Shown here: one piece after another, positions 23,542-31,667 of the stretch
Position numbering within the stretch: the stretch's first letter is position 1
Layout: every line of letters starts with the position of its first letter
Assembly (NCBI GenBank): GCA_963749905.1
Contig: CAVVOF010000003.1
Span: forward strand, 186,001 to 250,000
DNA: 64,000 nt
Source: UBA10649 sp963749905
GTDB lineage: Bacteria > Actinomycetota > Actinomycetes > S36-B12
Direction: 5' to 3'
The notes under the pieces: model-generated
The model's input: only the letters and a program-made list of their open reading frames with translations
What the model was told of the DNA's origin: nothing
Database searches by the model: none
Made by a program: the position numbers and the translations under genes

Positions 23542-24746
23542 AGCTGGCCGTCCGAAAGAAGGGCCGCGATGTCGATGCCGTGCGCGGCGAACCGGTCCGC
23601 GTGCGGCGGCAGTCCGGCTGCCCTCTCCAACAATCCGTCCCGGAGTGCAAAGACCTGCGAGACCTCGACGATGCCACCCTCGACGCGTCCCGGCAGGGCC
23701 GCGATCTCCCCCACCCGCCGGCCTCCCGGTCCGGAGCGCAGGTGCACCACCAGATCGACGCAGGCGGCGACGGTGGGGACAACGAAGGCCGCGTCGATGT
23801 TCGGACCCGCGAGCAGTGGCAGCGTGCAGAGCTTCGTGATCGCCTCGCGCGCGCTGTTCGCGTGGATCGTCGCCATCGCCGGCATGCCGCTGTTCATCGC
23901 TATCAGCAGGTCGAGCGCCTCCGCCTGGCGCACCTCACCGACGACCAGCCGGGTCGGCCGCATCCGCAGCGCCTCGACGACGAGCCTTCGCAACGGAACC
24001 TCGCCGACACCCTCGAGACTGGCCCCCCGCGTCTGGAGGCCGACCCAATCCGGGTGATCCAGCCTGAGTTCGAAGACCTCCTCGCAGCTGAGGATCCGCT
24101 CGCTCGCCGGCACCGATCCCAGCAGCGCGTTCAGGAAGGTGGTCTTGCCCGACTGCGTTCCGCCCGCGACGACGATGTTCAGTCCGGCCAGCACGGCGGC
24201 ATCGAGAAACTGCGCCGCGTGCGCGGTCAGCGCACCGAGGGCGACCAGGTCGGCTGGGCGACGGGCCCGCACGACGTGGCGCCGGATGTTGACCGCCCAG
24301 TGCGTGCGGGTGATGTCGGGGATGACGACGTGCAGCCGGCTGCCGTCATGGAGCATCGCGTCGACGAACGGGCTGCTGTGATCGAGTCGGCGGCCGGAGA
24401 TGCGCAGCATCCGCTCGACCAGACTGCGCACCTGGTCCGCGTCCAGTACGACGGTGGTCAGCTCGCTGCGTCCGCCCCGGGCCACGAAGACCCGGCCCGG
24501 GGCATTGATCCAGAGCTCCTCGACCTCAGGGTCGTCCAGGAGCGGCTGGAGCGGGCCGAGCCCCGCGACCGCGTGGAACACCGCCGTGCCCACCGACTCC
24601 GCATCGTCTTGGTCGAGATCCGCGAGGGAGTCGTGCACCGCCGCCTGCACGAGCGTTCGAACCTGCGCCTGCTCGACGAGCGGATCCAACCCCAGGGACC
24701 GAACCTGGTCGCGCACCCGATCCTCGACAACCGCCATCACATCCAC
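23538..24746 (-). CDS. tadA: CpaF/TadA-family pilus assembly ATPase
   Basis: The secretion ATPase that powers Tad pilus assembly. Walker A GGTQSGKTT lies at 195-203, the Asp box CEEVFELRLDHPDW at about 221-234, and Walker B with the arginine-rich MRPTRLVVGEVR at about 262-273. Length 402 is typical. The GTG start has TACCGT 6 nt upstream. The TadZ/CpaE-like localisation ATPase that often precedes tadA is absent; the next gene upstream is divergent. Confidence 0.93.
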   Translation of the reverse strand: MDVMAVVEDRVRDQVRSLGLDPLVEQAQVRTLVQAAVHDSLADLDQDDAESVGTAVFHAVAGLGPLQPLLDDPEVEELWINAPGRVFVARGGRSELTTVVLDADQVRSLVERMLRISGRRLDHSSPFVDAMLHDGSRLHVVIPDITRTHWAVNIRRHVVRARRPADLVALGALTAHAAQFLDAAVLAGLNIVVAGGTQSGKTTFLNALLGSVPASERILSCEEVFELRLDHPDWVGLQTRGASLEGVGEVPLRRLVVEALRMRPTRLVVGEVRQAEALDLLIAMNSGMPAMATIHANSAREAITKLCTLPLLAGPNIDAAFVVPTVAACVDLVVHLRSGPGGRRVGEIAALPGRVEGGIVEVSQVFALRDGLLERAAGLPPHADRFAAHGIDIAALLSDGQL

Positions 24747-24752
24747 GCGGGG

Positions 24753-24787
24753 ACGGTACGTTCGCGTCGGCGTTCAATGCCATTGAA
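24753..24787 (-). promoter_or_regulatory. tad operon promoter with 15-bp palindrome
   Basis: Minus-strand -10 TACCGT (24753-24758) ends 6 nt before the tadA GTG. TTCAATG-C-CATTGAA (24773-24787), a perfect 7-bp inverted repeat in AT-rich sequence unusual here, overlaps the -35 position and is a likely operator for the pilus operon. Confidence 0.5.
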
Positions 24788-24857
24788 GATTCCGCGCCTG
24801 TGGACAACCGTCTGACCGGCGTCGACCGAACCGCCTACCCATGCGCAACCGCGTGGC

Positions 24858-24863
24858 TAGGGT
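24858..24863 (+). promoter_or_regulatory. -10 box TAGGGT, leaderless cyclase gene
   Basis: TAGGGT ends 6 nt before the ATG at 24870. Confidence 0.5.
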
Positions 24864-24869
24864 GCAGGA

Positions 24870-27800
24870 ATGACCGGGGCGGGCGAGGCGACGTGTCAGG
24901 AGTGCGGCGAAGTGCTGCCGGCGGGTGCCCGGTTCTGCGAGTCCTGCGGCGCCCCGACCGCACCCCGATCCTGCACCTCCTGCGGCGAGACCCTGAGTCC
25001 GCAGGCGCGCTTCTGTCCATCGTGCGGCACGCCGGTCGGCCCATCCGATGCCCCGGCGCGCGAGCATCCAGTCACCCCGACTGCTGAACGCCGCGTCACT
25101 TCCGTCCTGTTCGGGGACCTCGTCGGGTTCACCCCGCTTTCGGAGAGCCGGGACGCGGAGGACGTGCGCGAACTGCTCTCCCGCTACTTCGCGGAGTGCC
25201 GGACGATCATCGCCCGCTACGGGGGCACCGTCGAGAAGTTCATCGGCGACGCGGTGATGGCGGTGTGGGGCGTCCCGATCGCCCACGAGGACGACGCCGA
25301 ACGGGCCGTGCGTGCGGGACTCGAACTCGTGCAGGCCATCGCCGCGATGGGCGAGGACATCGAGGTCCCAGACCTCGCCATGCGCGTCGGCGTCGTGACC
25401 GGGGAGGTGGCCGTCACCGTGGGCGCCACCGCCGAGGGCATGGTCGCCGGGGACGCCGTCAACACGGCCGCGCGGGTTCAGTCGACTGCTGCACCCGGAC
25501 AGGTGTGGGTCGACGACAGCACCCGCTCCCTGACCATGGTCGCGATCTCGTACGGGGACGAGGGCAGCCACGAGCTCAAGGGCAAGGCCGAGCCCATGCA
25601 GCTGTGGCGCGCGCGGGTCGTGATCGCCGAGGTCGGCGGTGGCCAGCGCGTCGACGGTCTCGAGGCGCCGCTCACCGGCAGGGATCGCGACCTGCGGCTG
25701 CTCAAGGAGCTGTTCCACGCCACTGAGGACAGCGGCCAACCGCGCCTCCTGGTCCTCGACGGGGAGCCGGGCATCGGCAAGTCCCGCCTCGCCTGGGAGT
25801 TCGAGAAGTACATCGACGGGCTCACGGCGAATGTCTGGTGGCACCGCGGAAGGTGCCTGTCGTATGGCGACGGCGCGGCGTTCTGGGCGCTCTCGGAGGC
25901 GGTGCGCGGGCGGCTTGGTCTCGTGGAATCCGACACCGGCGCTGTTGTCGGCGAACGGCTCGAGGCGTGGCTGGCGGACTGTGTCGGCGACGAGGGCGAG
26001 CGGGACTGGCTGCGGCCGCGCGTGTCTGCGCTCCTGGGCGAGACGTCCGCAGCCACCTTCACTCGCGAGGACCTCTTCTCCGCCTGGACGACCTTCTTCG
26101 ACCGGGTCGGCTGCGGGGACCCCGTCGTACTGGTCATCGACGACGCCCAGTACGCGGACGACGCGCTGCTCGACTTCGTCGATCACCTGCTCAGCACCGC
26201 GCGCTTCGGCATTTTCGTCCTGGCCATCGCCCGCCCCGAGCTGCTGGACCGGCGGCCCGGTCTTGGTGGTCGGCGCACATCGGTGATCCGCCTGAACTCC
26301 CTCGACGACGCGTCGATGTCCATCCTCGTCGACGGACTCGTGAAGGGCCTGACACCGGAGGCTCGGGACATGCTCGTCGCACGAGCCGAGGGCATCCCGC
26401 TCTTCGCAGTGGAGACTGTGCGGGCGCTCATCGATCGAGATGCGGTCCTGCCGCGCGACGGGCGGTACGTCGCAGCGGACGGCGTCGACGCGAGCCTCGA
26501 CTCGCTAGGTGCGCCGGCCTCGCTCCAGGCACTGGTCGCCGCTCGGCTCGATGCACTCACCCCCCTGGAGCGACGGGTGGTGGCCGACGCGAGCGTGCTG
26601 GGCCACTCGTTCACTCGCGACGGCCTCGTCGCCATTGATGCCGACCTCGAGAGCATCGACGATGCCCTGAGCTCGTTGCAGCAGCGGGAGATCTTCGGGG
26701 TCGTTCAGGATCGGCGGTCTGCCGAGCGCGGGCAGTTCACCTTCGTGCAGGGCGTCGTCCGCCAGGTCGCCTACGCCACTCAGTCCAAACGCGATCGCAA
26801 GGCGCGCCATCTCGCGGCAGCCGCGTACCTCGAGGGACTTGTCGCCGAGAACGAGGACCTGTCGATCGTGGTGGCACAGCACCTGCTCGACGCCGTGGAT
26901 GCCACGTCCGCGGGCGACGACGACGCCGAGGAACTCACCACCCGGGCGTGTGCGCACCTGGAGCGAGCGGCACAGCGAGCGGCCGCGCTGGCCGCGCCTC
27001 TGGAGGCGGTGCGCCTCTACCGCGCTGCGCTGGAGCGGGCCGATTCCCAGGCGGATACGGGGCGGCTCAACCTGGCTGCGGCACGGGCCGCACTGCACGG
27101 GGGCGACTACTCCGGAGCCGTGGACCATGCCGCGCGGGCGGCAGAGGCCTTCGACCTGATGGACGACCCGGTCCAGGCGGGCATCGCCGTCGGGCTCCAG
27201 GCTGCGAACCTGATCTTCCTGGGCAAGTCAGCCGAGGCCCTCGCCCTCGTACGACCGCGCTGGGATGCCCTACTGCTACGGCCAGGCAGCGACAGAGCCC
27301 TGCTGGAACTTGCCTACCCGATGGCGAACGGGCTGTTCGACATAGGAGAGACGGACGAGGCCTATCGCTTTGCCGAGCGGCGCCTGCTGCTGGCCGAGGC
27401 GGTCGGTGACCTGGAAGCAGTCGCCATGGCCTTGATGATGTTGGGGATTCGATATGGGAACGCCGGCGCGCCGATCACGTCCCGGGGCCTCACCACGCTG
27501 GCCGCGCAGATCGCGAGAGAGAACGACCTGAGCGTCCCGCTCGCCAACGCCTTGAACAACCTGGCATCGATGCTCACCAGCCGCGACCTGCCGGCCGCGA
27601 TCGAGGTCGCACAGGAGGGACTCGAGGTGGCCCGGCGGGCGTCAACCGCCGGCCACGTCGACTACACGACGTTGAACTACCTGCTGGCGCTGTGGAGTGC
27701 CGGTCGACTGGCAGAGTTGCAGACCGGCCTCGATGACGCGAAGGACTCGATGACGCTGCCGTCGCTCGCCGCTGCGACCGTCTGCCTGGAGAACCGGATG

Positions 27801-28427
27801 GCCGACGCACTCGGCGAGCCATTGCCGCCCATCGCCGACATGACGGACCTGCAGGGGGAGGGCAACACGGCGATACGCCTCGACATGGAGATCGCCCACG
27901 CCCTGGCCGAAGGCGATGCGCCACGTGCCGCGGCGCTCGCCGACGAGTGTCTCCCGCACCTCATAGCCCAGATGGGCATCGACGACGACTTCGTGACCCA
28001 GTGGCCGCCGCTGGTCGAGGCCGCCCTCGCCGCGCGAGACGTTGAGATCGCAGAACGCCTGCTGGCCCCGGTGGAGACGGCGCCGGCCAGCATCGTCTCC
28101 CCCGGCGTGCGGGCCCACTGGCTGCGGCTGCGCGGCCTGCTCGGCGCACTGCGCGGGGACGATCCCGAGACAGTCGAGTCGGACCTGCGCGCAGGAATCG
28201 CGGAACTCGATGCCTACGGGGCGCTGGGCTACCGAGCTCGCGCGCAGGAGGACCTCGGACGCTGGCTCATCGCCGAGGGGCGTGGCGCAGAAGCCACCTC
28301 CCTGCTCGACGCCGCCCGAGAGACCTACGTGGAGATCGGCGCGACCGGCTGGCTCGCCCGCCTCGACGCCGCTCTCCCGGCCGCGACCGCGGCCGATCGC
28401 TTCGCGCAGTCGCCTCAGCCCGAGTAG
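24870..28427 (+). CDS. Double zinc-ribbon/class III nucleotide cyclase/AAA ATPase/TPR regulator
   Basis: A 1185-residue multidomain protein. Two zinc ribbons (Cys9/12/23/26 and Cys35/38/49/52) lead into a class III adenylate/guanylate cyclase domain (about 75-250) with metal-binding Asp83 (FGDLVGFT) and Asp127 (GDAVMAVWG) and the GDAVNTAARVQ segment. An AAA/STAND ATPase follows (Walker A GEPGIGKS at 298-305, Walker B VVLVIDDAQYAD), then about 550 residues of helical TPR-like repeats. This is the architecture of the large actinobacterial cyclase-ATPase-TPR proteins, likely a ligand-gated switch. The nucleotide made is not predictable with confidence. It has its own leaderless-type promoter; its end overlaps the convergent DUF1326 gene by 13 bp. 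Confidence 0.93.
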   Translation: MTGAGEATCQECGEVLPAGARFCESCGAPTAPRSCTSCGETLSPQARFCPSCGTPVGPSDAPAREHPVTPTAERRVTSVLFGDLVGFTPLSESRDAEDVRELLSRYFAECRTIIARYGGTVEKFIGDAVMAVWGVPIAHEDDAERAVRAGLELVQAIAAMGEDIEVPDLAMRVGVVTGEVAVTVGATAEGMVAGDAVNTAARVQSTAAPGQVWVDDSTRSLTMVAISYGDEGSHELKGKAEPMQLWRARVVIAEVGGGQRVDGLEAPLTGRDRDLRLLKELFHATEDSGQPRLLVLDGEPGIGKSRLAWEFEKYIDGLTANVWWHRGRCLSYGDGAAFWALSEAVRGRLGLVESDTGAVVGERLEAWLADCVGDEGERDWLRPRVSALLGETSAATFTREDLFSAWTTFFDRVGCGDPVVLVIDDAQYADDALLDFVDHLLSTARFGIFVLAIARPELLDRRPGLGGRRTSVIRLNSLDDASMSILVDGLVKGLTPEARDMLVARAEGIPLFAVETVRALIDRDAVLPRDGRYVAADGVDASLDSLGAPASLQALVAARLDALTPLERRVVADASVLGHSFTRDGLVAIDADLESIDDALSSLQQREIFGVVQDRRSAERGQFTFVQGVVRQVAYATQSKRDRKARHLAAAAYLEGLVAENEDLSIVVAQHLLDAVDATSAGDDDAEELTTRACAHLERAAQRAAALAAPLEAVRLYRAALERADSQADTGRLNLAAARAALHGGDYSGAVDHAARAAEAFDLMDDPVQAGIAVGLQAANLIFLGKSAEALALVRPRWDALLLRPGSDRALLELAYPMANGLFDIGETDEAYRFAERRLLLAEAVGDLEAVAMALMMLGIRYGNAGAPITSRGLTTLAAQIARENDLSVPLANALNNLASMLTSRDLPAAIEVAQEGLEVARRASTAGHVDYTTLNYLLALWSAGRLAELQTGLDDAKDSMTLPSLAAATVCLENRMADALGEPLPPIADMTDLQGEGNTAIRLDMEIAHALAEGDAPRAAALADECLPHLIAQMGIDDDFVTQWPPLVEAALAARDVEIAERLLAPVETAPASIVSPGVRAHWLRLRGLLGALRGDDPETVESDLRAGIAELDAYGALGYRARAQEDLGRWLIAEGRGAEATSLLDAARETYVEIGATGWLARLDAALPAATAADRFAQSPQPE

Positions 28428-29011
28428 TCGAAGCGGCTCTCGTATGAGCAGCGCGATGTCAGATCCCACTGGAACTGGTCCAGGTCGACGGTGATCACGT
28501 CCGACACCATCTCGGTCCCGGGTTGCTGATGTCCTGGAATACCGCACGACACCGGTCCCTCGGCGTCGGCGGGCGTCACAGATCGAACCTCGATCCGCTT
28601 CTCGACCCCGATCCGCCAGCGACCCTTCTCGTGTACGAGATCGATGTCCGCCTGATGAGTGCCGAGTACCTGAGCGATCGAGTTCGCGTACTGACGACTG
28701 GTGTCGCCACCCAGGCGACCGAGGAAGATGTCGGCCATGTCGGCGACCTCGGCTTTGGTCGCGCCGGAGTCGACGATGAGTGAGACGGTCCAGGGCGATC
28801 CCGGCTCATCATCCGAGTAGTGCCCCACCAGCACCGCCTGACGGCCGGAGAGGTCACGGCCGTCGACGTCGCCCTCGGTGATCCACCAGGAAAGGACGAA
28901 GTCGCACTCGCCGTACGTCGACCGGCCTCCTGGACGATCCCCCTCGCGCCGACACGGGCACACCACCTGGCAGTTGCAGGCCTCGTAGTACGAACCGCTG
29001 ACGTGCCACAT
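28415..29011 (-). CDS. DUF1326 domain protein
   Basis: A 198-residue cytoplasmic protein with the family hallmark CNCxxxCPC near residues 13-21 (ACNCQVVCPC), suggesting a bound metal or redox role. DUF1326 genes commonly sit beside DUF2182 genes, as here (12 bp downstream of the DUF2182 gene). Biochemical function is not known. It runs convergently into the giant cyclase gene, overlapping by 13 bp. Confidence 0.88.
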   Translation of the reverse strand: MWHVSGSYYEACNCQVVCPCRREGDRPGGRSTYGECDFVLSWWITEGDVDGRDLSGRQAVLVGHYSDDEPGSPWTVSLIVDSGATKAEVADMADIFLGRLGGDTSRQYANSIAQVLGTHQADIDLVHEKGRWRIGVEKRIEVRSVTPADAEGPVSCGIPGHQQPGTEMVSDVITVDLDQFQWDLTSRCSYESRFDYSG

Positions 29012-29023
29012 ATCGCCGCCTCC

Positions 29024-29813
29024 TCAGGCCGTTGACGAGAACAGGAGCACGGCGACGCCCGCTCCGATGAACGCAACCCCCGCGATGCGAGGCACGGCGG
29101 CCGACCTAGTCAACTTCTCCCACGCCACGACGCCGGCGATCGCCAGCACCCACCACAGGTTCATCACCCCGAGGACGAAGAGCAGCAGCATGATCGCCCA
29201 GCAGCACGCCAGACAGCTCCGGCCATGGGAAATCCCCATGCGCAAAGCGCCTGCCCGTCCGTCTCGCCACTCCGTGGCGAGGAAACCCAGTGGTGCTCGG
29301 CAGCGGCCCAGCATGGCCCTCTTGATGGGCGTCAGTTCGTAGACGCCCGCGGCCATCAGCGCGAGAGCAGCAGTGACCGGCTGCGTGAGCACCCCCATCG
29401 AATCGACCGCGGAATTGGCGACCAGCCACCACTGCAGGCCCGTGGCGACAGCGGCGAACAGGCCCCAGCACATGCAGGTAGCCCACGGCGAACGCCGTGA
29501 CCGACGATCGCCTACTGCCCGCGTCGGCTCGTACCGCCCGGTCGTAGGCCGCCAGCATGGGGTAGGCCGACGGCAGCATCATTGCGACCATCATCACGAT
29601 CCACATGGTCAACATCAGCAGTGCCTGGGCCGGCGACCAGGCGGCGCTCATCGGCATGGCCCAGGGTGACCCCATGTCCTGCTGCGCATACGTGATGGCG
29701 AGCAGGCCGCCCCAGGCGAGGATGGATGCCACCAGCACACCGATGGCGAGCCCTGTCGACGGGCGAGGAATCACTGACGGGTCAGGCGACGACACGCTCT
29801 TCCCGACGGACAC
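29024..29813 (-). pseudogene. DUF2182 membrane protein gene, frameshifted
   Basis: Two reading frames together give one predicted metal-binding integral membrane protein of about 262 residues. The first part has a transmembrane segment and the family motif MWIVMMVAMMLPSAYPM; it runs to VTAFAVGYL and then loses frame. The second frame resumes at MCWGLFAAVATGLQWWL and continues through LTPIKRAMLGRCRAPLGFL, the Cys loop SCLACCWAIMLLLF and a final helix. One extra base at about 29474-29480 accounts for the break. If real it truncates the protein after two membrane segments; it may also be an assembly error. It is the partner of the adjacent DUF1326 gene. Confidence 0.83.
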
Positions 29814-29913
29814 CTCGCCAGTATGTCCGCCCGGGGAGAGCCTGTGCCGCTAATCCCGCCACCAGCTCTGCGAGCACCACGACGACCCGGTCACGCCCGG
29901 GCGTCGTGCACGA

Positions 29914-30924
29914 TCACTTCAGGCCGAGCAGTGTGAGCGTGCCGCCCCAGAGGCTGGTCACATACGCGTAGGTCGCCAGCGGCCCCACCACGATGCCCTG
30001 AGGAACCGGGCCCACCGTGACCTCGTCGACGATCGAGCCCTTCTTGGTGTTGATCACCGTGACCGTTCCGGGTCCGCCCTTGACGAGGTTCGTGACGAGC
30101 AGTTGTGCCCCGTTGGGGGTCATGGCCAGCGCGTAGGGCCTGGGACCGCCGACGATGGACTTGACGACGGAACTTGATCCGGTGTCCACCACTGAGATGG
30201 TCCGACCGCCGCTGAGTGACGAGTTCGCCACGAATGCACGTGTCCCATTCGGGTTGAAGACAACGCCCACGGGACCGTCCTGGACAGGGATCGTCGCGAT
30301 AACAGCACGCGTGGCCGTACTGATCACCGAGACCGTGTTCGATCCGGAGTTCGTCACATACACGCGGTCATTTGCAGGACTGACGGCCACGCCGGTGGGA
30401 TACGTGCCCACCGCGACCTCAGCTACCTCGGCGCGACTGCTCGTGTCCACGACCGAGACCGTGTTCGAGCCCCGGTTGGCGACGTACACGGTGGAGCCGT
30501 CCGGACTGATCGCGATGCCGTAGCTCGCCGTCCCGGAACCAGCCGTGGCGAGGCCGATGTTCACTGTCGCCAGGATCGCCGGCGCTGGGAGGACACTCAG
30601 CACCGAGACGTACCCGTCGTAGTTGGCGACGTAGGCAAGGGAGCCGTCCGGGCTGAACACCACGCCCGTCGGGGTGCCGCCCACCGGGATCTGGCTGGTC
30701 ACCACCCGCTTCCTCGGGTTCACCACCGTCACGTTGCCGCTGTCGCCGTCGGACACCAGCGCGACGATCCCGGCGTTCGGGCTGATGGCAACGCCCCACG
30801 GATTGAGTCCGACCTCGATCGTCGAGACCACCGAGATGTCGTCGTTCGCGGCGTGCGCGCTCGCGAGGGGGATCACCGCAATCGAGCCGGCCAGGAGGAG
30901 AACTGCGACGATGCGTGACTTCAT
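29914..30924 (-). CDS. Secreted YVTN-type beta-propeller protein
   Basis: A 336-residue exported protein. A signal peptide covers about residues 1-25 (MKSRIV..., cut near AHA). It is followed by seven roughly 40-residue propeller blades, each with a PxGVAxSPDG core and a YVxN or FVAN strand such as VYVANRGSNTVSVVD. Proteins of this family bind ligands or surface partners; no catalytic site is evident. The ATG at 30924 has GAGGAG upstream. No export or adhesion gene is adjacent. Confidence 0.9.
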   Translation of the reverse strand: MKSRIVAVLLLAGSIAVIPLASAHAANDDISVVSTIEVGLNPWGVAISPNAGIVALVSDGDSGNVTVVNPRKRVVTSQIPVGGTPTGVVFSPDGSLAYVANYDGYVSVLSVLPAPAILATVNIGLATAGSGTASYGIAISPDGSTVYVANRGSNTVSVVDTSSRAEVAEVAVGTYPTGVAVSPANDRVYVTNSGSNTVSVISTATRAVIATIPVQDGPVGVVFNPNGTRAFVANSSLSGGRTISVVDTGSSSVVKSIVGGPRPYALAMTPNGAQLLVTNLVKGGPGTVTVINTKKGSIVDEVTVGPVPQGIVVGPLATYAYVTSLWGGTLTLLGLK

Positions 30925-30975
30925 GGGGTCTCCTCGTGACGGGTCAGGTGCCACACCGTAGGGACTCCCGAGGTG

Positions 30976-31614
30976 CCCCGCTATGAAATGTGTAAGACGA
31001 GAGTCAGAGACCTGGTCAGCGACGGAACTTGTCCCTGAACTTGGCGGCCCTGCGGCTCATGTCTGAGAGCACGAGGCCAGAGATGGGGCCGGGCAACGCT
31101 TCCACTTGCCAGACCCGCTCGACATCCAGCTGCTCCGGTGAAGCCCCGTTGGCCTCCATTGCCAGCAACGCGTAGTACGCCCCACCGAGAGCATGGTCAG
31201 CCATGTGAGCGGCTGCCGCCGCATGGCCACATGCCCGGGCGGCCGCAACGCCCGGACCACTCGTCGAACGCGCGGCCGCGTGGGCAGCCACGGCAGCCGC
31301 CCGAGCGTCCGCCATGGAGCATTCGCCGGCCGCCCACCGCCTCGCGGCCGCCAAGGCGTCGGCGGGCCGAGTGTCTTGTGCACACCCCATCACGAACAGC
31401 GGCAAGGTCCGCTCGGCGCAGGCAGCCGCCCAGGTGACCAGGAGCCGGTGGTCAGAGTCGCTCAGCGACCCTCCCCGGCGGACAGTCACCAGCCTCGGAT
31501 CTCGGGATGAAGACGTCACACCCGCCACTGTGCCACCCGCTGCCCACGAGGCCAGCACGCCACCTGACAGGCCCGACCACGGGCTCCGCGCATCTCTCAC
31601 ATTTCATGGCGGGG
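30976..31614. repeat. 17-bp imperfect inverted repeat flanking the Imm5-like gene
   Basis: The plus strand at 30976-30992 reads CCCCGCTATGAAATGTG and the minus strand at 31598-31614 reads CCCCGCCATGAAATGTG: 16 of 17 bases match, in inverted orientation, bounding 639 bp that hold one gene. I see no target-site duplication. The repeat could mark a small mobile unit or be a regulatory element. Confidence 0.45.
31016..31600 (-). CDS. Imm5-like (putative immunity) protein
   Basis: A 194-residue (or shorter) helical, Ala-rich protein. The segment DHRLLVTWAAACAERTLPLF, then QDTRPADALAAARRWAAGE and repeated AAAxAA helices ending in MADHALGGAYYALLA, matches the Imm5-like family, often annotated as putative immunity protein. 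No toxin gene is adjacent, so an immunity role is not supported by context. The start is uncertain: GTG at 31600 lies within an inverted repeat, and a GTG at 31519 (VTSSSRD) would give a shorter product. Confidence 0.62.
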   Translation of the reverse strand: MRDARSPWSGLSGGVLASWAAGGTVAGVTSSSRDPRLVTVRRGGSLSDSDHRLLVTWAAACAERTLPLFVMGCAQDTRPADALAAARRWAAGECSMADARAAAVAAHAAARSTSGPGVAAARACGHAAAAAHMADHALGGAYYALLAMEANGASPEQLDVERVWQVEALPGPISGLVLSDMSRRAAKFRDKFRR

Positions 31615-31667
31615 GCCGAGGTGACCGGTAGGGGGTTCTCGAGACTCGCTCGCCGCATCAACTCGCC

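Noticed and set aside
31016..31600. Imm5-like gene as part of a toxin-immunity module
   Set aside because: No polymorphic toxin, secretion tag or WXG-type protein is encoded nearby; neighbours are a propeller protein and the MFS fusion.
31452..31607. Small Cys-rich reading frame (MKCERC...) on the minus strand
   Set aside because: It overlaps the Imm5-like gene in another frame, has only one clear CxxC pair and no RBS.
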